NCBI GenBank assembly: GCA_008694505.1
Contig: VZDJ01000063.1
Coordinates: forward strand, 3,236,339 to 3,300,338
DNA from: Cyanoderma ruficeps
Taxonomy: Eukaryota; Chordata; Aves; Passeriformes; Timaliidae
Length of the DNA stretch: 64,000 nt
Reading direction: 5' to 3'
The notes below the pieces were generated by a model. That model was not told where the DNA came from. It saw nothing but the letters and a program-made list of their open reading frames with translations, and did no database searches. Position numbers and translations under genes: made by a program. Of this stretch, positions 51,701 to 63,700 are shown in pieces (within the stretch, counting starts at the first letter, position 1; each line of letters opens with the position of its first letter).

Positions 51701-54700
51701 CCATCAGCACGGGGCTGGAATGGGAAAAAAACAGAATAAATAGGGGTGGGATGGGAAAAAAAACAGAATAAATGGGGGGGGAATAGGAAAAATGGAGCTG
51801 GAGTGGGGGGAAATGGGGCTGGGTTGGGAAAAATGGGAGAGAAAGGAGCTGGGAGGAGGAAAATGTGGGGAAAAATGGGTCAGAATGGGGGAAAAATTCG
51901 GATAATGGGGGTGGAATGAGGGGAAATGGGTTGGGATGGGGAAAAATGGGAGAGAAAGGGGCTGGGAGGGGTAAATATGAAGAAAAATGGATCAGAATGA
52001 GGGAAAATTTGGGGATGTGGGACTGGAATGGGGGGAAATGGGATGGGATCAGGAAAAATGGGCTAAAAAGGGTCTGGAATGGGTGAAAGACTGGGAAAAA
52101 GGGGGGTGGAAAACAGGGCTGGAATGGGGGAAAATGGGGCTGGAATTGGGAAATCAGTGATACACAAAACTCCCCTAAAAAGCAGCTCCCACTCCCTCCC
52201 CTCAGTGTTTCCCCCCAGCCTGCTTTGCACCAGAGGAGACATTTCAGGGAGCAAAACACCCTCTGAACGTCAAGGACACTCAGCAGCCGCTGTCACCATC
52301 CTGAGAGAGGCTCCTGAGCCTCACCTGGCTCACAGGGGCTGCAGTGGGAGCTCAGGCTGCTGCCAGCCCGGGGGTTGTACGTCCCTTTAGGACACGGGAA
52401 CTGAGCTGCAGAGGCAGTGCCAGCAGGGCAGTAGTGGCCGGGGGGACACTCGTTCTCCAGAATGGAAGAGGAATTCTTGGGGCAGAAGAACCTGGGCCAA
52501 AGAGAGAATAAAAAAAATAAAATAAAAAAAAAATATTTAAAAAGAGGGTTTTGGCTCCTGTGCTGGATTGACCAGAAAAGGGCCCTAATTGTGCACATCA
52601 CTGCAGTCTGAGTTGATTCCTCAGATGCCAAATTGATGGCATAATTGCAAAAGCCGCAGAGACGTAATTTTCTTAACTTGAATCACAACACATCCAAGCT
52701 GTGATTCATCAACTTGTAAAAGTTAATCAAGTTCAAATCCAGGCAGTAATTGGAGATAAATCCCCCAAGGAAAAGCCAGGCTGAGCATCAGGTGATTTTT
52801 AAGATCCTCTTCCCTTTCGGCAGGCTGGTGCCAGCCTGTTGCCAAGGGAACCAGCTTTTACTCCAGACATGGAATGAGGTGATGGTGCCAATGGCTTCTG
52901 TGCTCTGAACAGCCTAAATTCCCTTCCAGTGGGGCTGTGTGTGAGGCTGGGACTTTTCCTGGTCCCACATCAATGTGTGGTGATGTGGAACGGCTCAGCA
53001 GCAGCTCTGCTGCCTCACAGCACTTCCTCAAGGCCTTTCCAGTGGTAAAATAACTCGTTTTCTCCCCACACACTGCTCCGGTGTGTGTGGGCAAAATAAC
53101 GAATAAACAATTATGAAATAAATATAAATAAGCAAACAATTATTAAATAAATATAAGTATATTAAATGAATAAAAATAAAGAAACAATTCTTTCCAGCAG
53201 TCCCTGAGCTCCCTGTGTCTCACCCTTCAGGACAGGGCAGGCAGCTGGTTTGGCTCAGTGAAGGGTTATAGGATCCTGCTGGACAAGCGATGGGAAGAGC
53301 TGTGCCCTGGGGACAGAAATACCCTGGAAAACACAGAGCAGACCCCAATCAGCGGAGTTTGGAGAGCCCAAGACAAACCATTTCTGTGCGGCTTCAACTC
53401 ACCCTGGGGACACGGCTGTGGCTGCTCAGCAGACACACAGTAGTGACCCTGTGGGCAAGGCTGGCACTGCTCCCCGTGGGAATGGGGCCCGTGGGAGCCG
53501 GGGGGACACGGCACCGGGCTCCTGGAGCCCCGGGGACAGAAGTGACCCACGGGACACGGAGCTCCGGAGAGGCCATCGCCGGGGGTCGGGCTCTGGGCAC
53601 CGCCGGCACAGTAGAACCTGCAGCCAGGACACACCTCTGGGTTTCAAACAAGTAAAAAAACCCCAAAACCCTCGGAGAGCATCCCTGCCCACAGCAGGGC
53701 GTGGGGACGGGGTTGTGGTGCTGCTCACCCAGGGCTGCACTGCCCCGAGGGCGCCCTCTGCCCCGAGCCATTGCAGAAATGTCCCCCGGGGCAGGGCTGG
53801 CACTCCTGCAGCCTCCTCCGGCCCTCCCGGCCAGACCAGGTGCCAGGAGGGCACTGCAGCGGCACTGGGGCACCTGGAGAGATCACAGCAGGGTGAGGAA
53901 ACTCCCAGGATTTCTGGGAATGAAGGAAAACGCTGCCCCAAAGCCCTCCTCACCTTCAGGACAGTAGTGCCCAGCAGGACAGGGCAGCCCTGACTCTCCA
54001 TCCTGGGGGTTCCTCACTCGAGCTCCGCTTTTACACCAAAAGCCCTCAGCACAATCTCCTGGGAAAACAGAACGAGGGGAAAATAAAAAGCACGTAAATG
54101 CAGATTTCAGATACAGCCATTTGGAACCCCTGAGGGAATGGTCAGCACAGGAGCTGCTGGACCTGCCAGGAGGGCAGGACTGGTGCCAGATGCCACGGTG
54201 ACAGAGACAGAGAAGCTCCTCAATGCCTGGGCACTGTCTCAAATATCCCATATTCCAACAAATATCCCATGCTCCAATAAATACTCTGTTTTCCAATAAA
54301 TATTCCGCATTCCAATAAATATTCCGCATTCCAATAAATATCCCACATTCCAATAAATATCCCACGTTCCAATAAATATCCCCCATTCCCTTAAATGTTC
54401 CACATTCCCATAAATGTCCCACATTCCAACAAATATTGCACGCTCCAACAAATATCCCATGCTCCAGTAATTATCCCACATTCCAACAAATATCCCAGCA
54501 CACATTCCCCTTCAGAATCATATTCAACACATCCTCAAGTGAAGACTGAAATATTAAGCATTTTATCAGAGTGCTTTGCTGAAATAGGGTTTTCAGGATA
54601 AAAATCAATGAAAAATCATCAGATGTGGAAAAAAAATCTTGAAAAAAATGGAGAGATGTCATTGCTGGGCATTTGGCCCTCTGTTTCTCTACTGAACCTA

Positions 54701-57700
54701 ATTACGTGCACATCAATTAGATGGAAGGATTAGTTCTTTGGGTACCAGGCTAAAAACCCAAAGTAATTCTACATAAAATGCCAGACACTGAAAAACTTCA
54801 CAGTGAATTTTTTTTTAAAGAAGTGAAACACACAGAACTCTGGTTTCTGCAGTCCTTCTCTCACTCCTTGCTTAGGGGGAAAAAAAAAGAGGGTTTTTTT
54901 CCTTCCTGAAGAAGCTCTAGACAAGTGAAATGGGACATTTTACCTCAGCTGAGGTGAGAACCCAGGAACCCAACCCCAAGCCCTGCAGTAATTCCCAGGC
55001 ACTGCTGATCTCAGCAGGATGCTCAGAAGAGCAGCAATGTACCTGTCGGGGCAGCCAGGCCAGGGGATTCACAGTATTTTCCTGCTGGGCATCTCTGACA
55101 TTCCTGGAGGGATTTCAGTCTCTGCCTGGCTCCAAAGGTCCCTGCAGGGCAGCTGTGCTGGGAGCTGCTGCTGGTCCCTGCCGGGCAGTAAAAGCCTCGT
55201 GGGCAGGGGTAGAGGGTGACATTGATGAGTGGCCCTTGCTGGCTGTCACAGTAAAACCCTGCAGGGACACAGGGAAGGGCTGGATTAGACTCAGAGAAGT
55301 TGCTCATTAGGCAAGAGGAGCCTCATTCCCCACTCACCTTCCCAGCACTCCCCAGTGGGGGCACTGAGGCCGGGTTCCTCACAGTAGAAGCCAGAGGGGC
55401 AGGGCTGGCACTCAGAGACTGCTCTCCTCCCTGGCAGGCTGGAGAAGGTGCCCGCTGGGCAGGGCTCGGGCGCTGCTGAGGCTGCAGCTGCAGGAGGAGA
55501 AGCAAGAGAGAAATGAAAAATGAAAGAATGAGTGAGATGGTTTGTGAAATCTTCATCGGGATGAACACAAAACAGCAGCAGGGAAGTCTCCACACATGGA
55601 TCCAACAGTGCTGCTGCATGGATCCAATGCCAAGACAAGAGTGGGTCTTGGATTCCACTGCAGGATGTAACCAGCAGTTTGTGTTCCATCACCAGCTGTT
55701 AAACCAGCTGGGGCCGTGTTCTTTATCCCTTCCAGGACCCATCCTCCCTCCAGGGCAGATCTGCTGTCCATGGGCCATCCAGGCTCACTGCAGGGCTGAG
55801 ACAATTCCATCATCCCATGGGAGAGGCTCCACCCAGGGGGAGGAGCCCAGCATTCCCACCTGGATCAAAGCTGGGATTCAGAACAGCAGCACAGCCTGTC
55901 TGCACTGGATTCCCAGAGGGAGACCAGACCCATCCCAGCACCACTGGACCTTCAGAGGGAAACTCCACCCTTCTCCAGGATCATTGCTCCAACAGAACCA
56001 CATCTGTCACTGCAGGAGGGCTGGGCTGGACTGACACCAACACCCTGAGCAACAACAGGGGGTCAGGCTGGGTTCTGACTCTGTCAGTGGGTTTTGGGTT
56101 TTTTTGTCATTTGTTTCCTTTTTTTGTACTACTACATTTTTATTGTCAATATTCCTAGTAACAAACTGTTCTTCCTGTTCCCATATCTTTGCCTGAGAGC
56201 CCCTTAATTTCAAAATGACAATAATTCAGAGGGAGGGGGTTTACATTCTCCATTCCAAGGGAGGCTCTGGCTTCCCCTGGCAGACACCTGTCTTTCCAAA
56301 CCCAGACAGAGTGGGACAGAAAATGTTGGCTCCATTTCACCCACAGGTGAAGCCAATTAAAGTTCAGCTATTGAGACAAAAATGTCACCCCCCACTCTGA
56401 AAGGAAGAGGAAGAATTAGAGGAAGAATCTGGGGCTTTGGCACCATGGCCAGCCCCCAGGCAGTTGGCTGCCACTCCCTGTCAGTGTTTCAGGCGTTCTG
56501 TGCCATGAACTCCTCCGTGCTGGATACCCACTGCAGTAAGAGCCCGCGGGGCAGACGTTCCCAGTGACTCCATCCGTGGGTTTGGGGCCAGCCGCTCCCC
56601 CCGCACAGTAAAAGCCAGCAGCACATTCCCCGCTGGGGACAGCCAGCCCTGCAAGACACAGAGGATGGTGACACTCAGAGCCCCGAGACAAAGGGGGAAA
56701 TCGGGGAAAACAACTGCTCACAGCCTCCCTCTGGGAGACACCGCGGGCATCTGGCAAGCACCGCTCCATCCCCACGGAAACAGCAGGAATATCCCCTCCA
56801 AACTCCTCTTTCCCCACAGACACCAACCTGAGGCATTGCAGAAGAGCCCGGGGGGACAAGGGAGAGGCTCTGGGCTTCCCTGGGGACAGTAAAAGCCAGC
56901 TGTGCACTTGCCCCCGGTGGCAGTGGCTGGGCACAGGCAGTTGGCACTGGTGTAGTTGTCCAGGTCAAACGGCTGCGAGGTCCAGGCTGCTGAGATGCAA
57001 AACCAGCCTGGGAACAGCAAACGGGGCTGAGAAGCTCTGGCAGTGACAGAGGCCCAAAAAACATCACAAATAAACCAGCTGGGATGGCTTTGGGTGTGAG
57101 GTGGGCATGTTGCAGACAGGTAGAGTTATTATGAAAGAAAGGCCTTATAAAATATGCTCTAGCTGAGCTAGAAGTAGCTTGTAAGTCCCCATAAAGGAAA
57201 ATTATAAGAATGAACACAACAATCTATTATTAGAGAGAAAAATAAGTTTGCACCTGCATAAACAATGAATCTGTCCCCTGAGAATCAGTGAAGAAAATAT
57301 GTAAACCTACCTAGAGAGAGAAAATTTGATAGACATCCACAGTAGCCCTTACTGACCAATGACCTGAGTTTCACTGTGTTGCTGCCCAGTCAAGTTTAAC
57401 ACAGTGCCTGCTGATATTTCATACAAATATGAGCTCTGTGAATAAAGAATTGGCTTTTCTGCACAAGAAAACTGAGTCCTGTCTGCGGATTTATTACAAC
57501 ATGGGCCCAGCACAGGGTGTTGGACAGGTTCATCCCACCAAAGTTTAATATTGCCAGGCTGTAATTTCCCATGCAATAGTATATCCAATTTAATAATATC
57601 CAATCCAATTTAATACTCTAAATGCCATATTAACAAAGAGATCTCGCATCATTTTAATTCAGTATTTTTGCTCTATGGTCACAGGGCTCAGCTCAGGCCC

Positions 57701-60700
57701 CTGAGCAGGCTCAGAGGGCAGGGCCTGTCCCTGGCGACCACCTGGCCAGCAGAGGTGTGTTCAATTCTTCCTGCAAACTGACTGCAAGGCCTGTGGTTTA
57801 CACTGTTTTACACCACAACAACACAGACTGAGCTTCAGAAGGCTGAAAATGACTCCTTTATTTTTGGGATGTGTCTCCCTGTTATACTGTTTTACACAGA
57901 CCAATTTGACTGGTGAAACAAAGACAAACCTCTTCACTCACATTGGTCAGAGCAGAGGGACATCAAGAAGTCCCTCCTAGGACAAGGGATGAATAACAAA
58001 GTTACAGTCACAAAAACACTTCTCCTGTTTACGGAAAATTCCCTGGGAAAGGAATTTCAGAAAACCAAAACACCTCAGGCATGAAACCACACGAAACTAC
58101 ACAGTGATGAAGGCTCCAGGGTGAAAGCAGCACCCTGTCCCCAGTGCCACCCCCAGCAGCCCCACACTCACCTGGGTCACACCTGCCCGAGGCAGCTGTC
58201 AGCCCCTCCCTCCCGCAGTAGTGCCCAGGCGGGCAGGGCAGGCAGCTGTCCAGGCTCTGGCTCGTGGGGTCAGGGTTGTAGTAGCCCCTGGGACAGGGAA
58301 ATTCTGTGGCAAACCTGGTGCCTGTGGGATAAACAGAGCAGGAATCTTTCATGGAATAGAAGCACGATGCTGGCTCTGGATCCTGCTGCATCACTTGTCC
58401 TCTTTGCTAGTTTATCCCACTGCTGACCCCACAGCCCTGCATGGCCAAAATTGTGTTTGGGTGCTGCTTAATTTGTGAAGCTGTTAAGTAACAGCCACGT
58501 CTACAGCTTAAAATATTGGTTCGGTTTGATTTTTTTCAGTCAACAACCAGGTTGACACTTAAACATGTCAAAAAATACACTTAAACAAAAAAGAGACATT
58601 CAAACACATAAAAAATTTTTTTGGGAGGTATTTTTCTGTGAAGAATTAGGTTGACATTTAAACATGTCAAAAACACTTAAACAAACAAAAAAAAAGACAC
58701 TCAAACATGTAAAAAAATTTTTTGGGAGGTATTTTTCTGTGAAGAACTAGGCTGACATTAAACACGTCAAAAAACACACTGAAACAAAAAAAAAAAGACG
58801 GTCAAATGTGAAAAAAAAGTTTTTGGCAGTATTTTTCTGTGAAGAACCAGGCTGACACTTAAACATGTCAAAAAAAACCACACTTGAAAAAAAAGACACT
58901 CAAACGTGTAAAAAAATATTTTGGGGGGTATTTTTCAGTGAAGAACCAGGCTGACACATAAACATTTTGTTCACAAAGATAATTTCTTGTCTTTAAGGAG
59001 GATGTCTCAGCCTGGCCAAATGACTGCCGGGTTCCCTGGGCCCATCTCACCTCTGGGGCAGTAAAATCCAGCTGGGCAGGGGTTTGTGCTGAAGCTGGTG
59101 GTGTTTTCTGGGCAGAAGTAGCCTGCAGCACAGGGGAAGCAGGCAGCTTGTCTGGAGAGGTTGTTGTAAGTCCCTGCAGGGCAGGGCAGGGGAGAGCTGG
59201 TCCCTTCTGGGCAGAAGTGGCTCACAGGGCACGGGCCTCCATTCTCCCACACACCTGGGACACAGACAGGAGAAGCAGGGGGTTGGAAATTGTTCCAAGT
59301 GTGATTGCTGGAGCTGGGATTGTTTTAGTTTTAGGAAGAGAAAGATGAAGCTATACACAGCAGCAGTTTAAGGGAACAAACTTTTTAATTTAAAAATTTG
59401 ACTCCATTTATATACATTTGTACAGAGGTCAAGAGATTGGCTACACAGGTCGCCACCTCTCTAACCTGGATGGTGGACATCACCATCAATCAATTCTTCT
59501 CTCAGAGGAGAAATATGAAAACATTCTAAAAATACACACTGTTTGCATGAAGCTGCGTGAGAATCTGTAGCACCAAGACAGAAGGTAAAAAATTCAGGAT
59601 GACAGGAAATCTCCCCTGGAAAGGATCATTTCTGAGACAATCAAATGACAATGGCTGTGCCCGTTGCAGGCAGACACCCGTGACTGCCCCAGTGCTCAGT
59701 GCAGGCATTTCCTTTGATAACACTGGTTTGTATGGCACAAACCCCTCAAGGAAAATACACACAAGGATCTGGAGACTGACAGGAGGCAGGGCCAGGAATA
59801 CTGGGAGAAAAGGTGGGATTTTGGAAGCTGCCTGTTGCCAAACCCCCGGGTCACCCCGTGCCGCTCACCGGGCGGTGTCGGTGAGGAAGCCCCAGGCTGG
59901 CAGAAGTACCCAGGTGAGCAGGGCCCTGAGGGGGCTGTGAGGCCAGGGGAGGCACAGAACTGGCCAGGTGGACACTCTGTGCAGCTGGAATCCTCCCTGT
60001 TGTGCAGCCTGAGAGGGACAGAAGCAGAGTTTCAGCTGGCAAGTGGCAAACACAGCACAGGGGTCACCGAGGCTTCAGCCCTGGCGAAGTGAAAGCGACC
60101 ACAAAACTTTTCTGATCAATACAAGGACGTGTCTAATGAGCCTCACTGAGCTGCACTTCATTGCTTGGAGGACTGATGGATAAAGAAAAATGGGAAGAAA
60201 ATAAAAATTAGCATCAGCAGATCCACAGAGCTTCACCTGTCTGAGTAAGTGCCCACAGGGCACGGCTGGGGGATGCTGGTGCCAGCTGGGCAGAAGTGTC
60301 CAGGCGGGCAGGGGCCAACACTGCTCGTGTTTGTGGCTTCACTGGGGTTTGGGACACTTGCTCCTGCACGAGGAAGATAAAGCAAAAGGTTCCTGAATTA
60401 CTGGGGGTGTTTCTGACTGGCAAGTTTGCTCCCTGTGGCTAAAGAAGCATTTCCATAGGTGAAAGAAGAGAGGAGCTCATGACATGAATGCCAGAAATCC
60501 ATAGTGGGATTAAATAAATAACAGCAAAGACCCTAAGGGCCACAGCTCCCCACCTTTTCACTCTTTCTGCCCTCTGATCCCTAAATTCTGTACCTGCTGT
60601 GCAGAAGAATCCTGGCCAGCAGGGACCACTGGGAGAGGACAATCCCCACTCTCCACAGAACATTCCTGGAAAGACATAGAGGGAAAAGAGCATCAGCAAA

Positions 60701-63700
60701 CTGGAGGAAAAACCAGGAGAACTGTGCTGCACGCACTGGAAGGTAAAGGGAAGACTTTGAGAAATGAAATCCCTCAGCATCAACACAACTGGGACAGAAC
60801 CCCACCCTAACTCAGCTCATTCCCTGCTGGAAAACCCTGAGTGTGAACCGAACCCTTCTGCAGAGCCTCCAAAAACCTGCAGGGACACCCCCAGTGGGAA
60901 CAGGATCCTCTTTGGACCGTGGATTTTTACGTTTGCATTTCCTGGAGGCCAAAACACATCGGAGGATCGGGCAGAGAGAGCTGCAGAGTGATCAGCACCC
61001 TCTTAGACAGGTCCCAAGGGAGCATTCCCTCACCTGCAGGGCACTGCTGGCACATCTCAGCATGGCTCAGGCCGTAGGAGGGGTTGTAAGTGCCAGGAGG
61101 ACAAGGATAAAAACTCATCCCAGTTTTCTGAGGGCAGTAGAAGCCGGGAGGGCAGCGATGCCGGAGCCCCTTTGAGCAGTGAAACCCAGGGGGACAAGGA
61201 AGGCATTTGTCTTGACCTGTGAGGCAAAAATAGGGATTAAAAGAAAGCCTGGAATGGGAGGAAAATACCACGTGCACAACTTCCCTCTGCCTGGTTGTGC
61301 ACTTCAAGAAGCAGAAATCGAAATAAAGCTGTTTTTTTAAGCTCTCCTGCAGTAACTGGCCTCAAATACGGATTTCTCCGAGGAGCATTTGGTTCAGCAA
61401 ACTCCACTCCACCGGCCCGAGTCACCTCCACGTGTCCCCATTAGGTGGCAGGCGGAACAGAGGGAACGCTGGAAACTGCTGCCAGCCCTCCCTGCACTGT
61501 CACTGCCACAAACCTGGAAACACGTGAGCTGCTGCAGGGGGAAATACATTCCTCATGTGACACCATGGGAAAAAATAACAGGACATCGCTGCTCGACCCC
61601 TTTCTCTACCCCACTCCCTGAAATGTTGAATATTCCCAGTGGCCAGCAGCTTGCAGGACCTTCTTGGATACAGACAAAAGCTACGAGCAGCGTTTCCGTC
61701 TCCCCTGAGTCACATTGGAGTCACAAAGCTGCAGCTCCTGACCTGTTGGATATCGGTAGCTCCTGACCTGTGGCAAAGCTGCAGCTCCTGACCTGTGGCA
61801 AAGCTGCAGCTCTTGACCTGTGGCATTTCTGCAGTTCCTGACCTGTGGCATTGCTGTATTCCCCACTGGGGCAGGGGGAAGGTGCTGCTGAGCCTGCAGG
61901 GCAGAAATGTCCTCGAGGACAGAGATCTCCAGTGACTCCATCCTCTGGCTTTGCAGTCTTTGTCCTCCCCGTGCAGTAATAGCCTGAAAACAGAAAACAT
62001 TGGAGTTCTTCCTGAGTCAAACCCCATTTCTAAGGAGCTGCACAAGTTCTGCCTTTGTCTCACCCCGTTCACAAAGTCCCCCAGGAGCATCTTGGCCAGA
62101 AATGTTGCAGAAGAACCCAGGGGCACAGGGCAGGCACCAAGTTACATCCCGGGCTCCCCTCTGGCCATTCCAGGTGCCAGCAGGACACGGCGTCGCCCTG
62201 GGGTGCCCTGTGCCAGCTGGGCAATAATGTCCCCGTGGGCAGAGATCTCCAAATGGCAGCTCCACCTGGAGAGAATTGAAACTAGATTTATTATGGTTTA
62301 TGAAAGCTTTGGTAGGGCTAGAAGGTCCCGAGGAATGTAAAATGTTCATCACTCACGGGTGAGGAGGTGCTGGAGCCTCCACTGCAGTAATATCCGGGCT
62401 GGCAGTGCCCCTCTGGCTCAGGCAGCCCAGCCCTGCTGCAGAACATCCCTGCAGGGCAGGGCTGGCAGGAACCCGCCCTCTCCACATCCGAGTAACTCCC
62501 CTGCACAGACACACCCACTGCATGGCCCTGCCAAGGGATGGGGAACCCCCCGGAAAATCTCTGCTTGGGAAAGAAATCCGGATTTGACTCTTACCGCCGG
62601 ACACGGGAGAGGAAAGGAGCTGCCAGCCGGGCAGAAATGGCCTTTGGGACAATCCTGGGGGACAGCCAGGCCTGGCTCACTGCAGAAAGTCCCCTCAGGG
62701 CAGTCCCTACAAACAGACTGAGCACGGCCCTGAAAGAGAACACAGAGCCTGGCAGGGGTGGGCTATTGCTGCTCACCAGGAGAATAAATCAACTTTTTGT
62801 GCTCTACCAACTCCCAGGGAGTCCCTGCTGCAAAATAAACACTGAAGGGAACGACCTGCAGTCCAAAAGCAACAAATTTGGGGTGGCTGCACCCCTAAAG
62901 CAGGGCAGGCACAGCCCTGACCAAAGACAGAAGTGAGGGAAATGCACCAGTTAATTCACCCCTGCCAGGCCAAAGACTCAGCAGCCCTTCCAAATTTGTG
63001 CAAGAAAATTTAACAAAAGCTGCCAAATGAGCTGTGGGCAGCAGCCCCGGACTGATGGATCTGATGTCTTCACCCAAAGGCTTTGGGTCCTTCTTCTGTT
63101 GCAGGCTAAAAACAAAGCAACCCAAATTAGCAGGAATCCCCCAAAACATCCTTTTTTTTCCCCCAAGCTGACCACTGCCAACACCTCAGGAATTTCTACT
63201 CACGCATTTTTTAGTTTCTAAGGGCTCTGGTGAACCCCCAGGTGGGAACCCCAGGGGTACTCACAGGCTGGAAGGTGCCCTGGGGACACGGCTCTGGTTT
63301 GAAAGCTCCTGCTAAGGAATAATGTCCCTCCATCACCACGTGCTGGAGAGCACTTCTGGCCCCTCCTGTGCAGAAGTAACCGGCTTCACAAGGTCCTGAG
63401 GGGGCTTGGTTGTTTGTCCCATCACAAAACAAGCTAAGTTAGGAAGAAAAACCAAAAAACAAAAAAACCCCCAAAAAACTTGGGTAGTAAATAATGTGTG
63501 GGGGGATTTTTTTTGGTTTTTTTTGTTTGTTTGGGTTTTTTTTGGGGTGATTTTTTGGGTTTTTTTTTTAGGGGGGTATTTTTTTGGGTTTTGTTTGTGT
63601 TTTTTGTTGGTTGGTTTGTTTTGTGTGTGTGTTTTGGTTTTTCCGCCCCCCCACTGAATAGCACAGTGCTTTATTAAAAAAAAAAAAAAAAAATCCCTGG

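Noticed and set aside
51339..52259. 306-codon open frame on the - strand, the longest in the window
   Set aside because: Only 51449-51682 is exon 22 with good splice sites; the rest is translation of a purine-rich minisatellite (Phe/Pro/Ser-rich by composition).
53418..54001. 191-codon open frames on both strands
   Set aside because: Shadows of exons 17-19 in other frames of GC-rich coding DNA.
55671..56034. Long + strand open frame (173 codons) repeated at 47467-47931
   Set aside because: Both are the same dispersed repeat G; the frame is disrupted differently at each start and has no known product.
22696..58101. A complete endogenous retrovirus
   Set aside because: I see LTRs of several families but no internal gag, pol or env-like reading frame between paired LTRs; they are solo LTRs or fragments.
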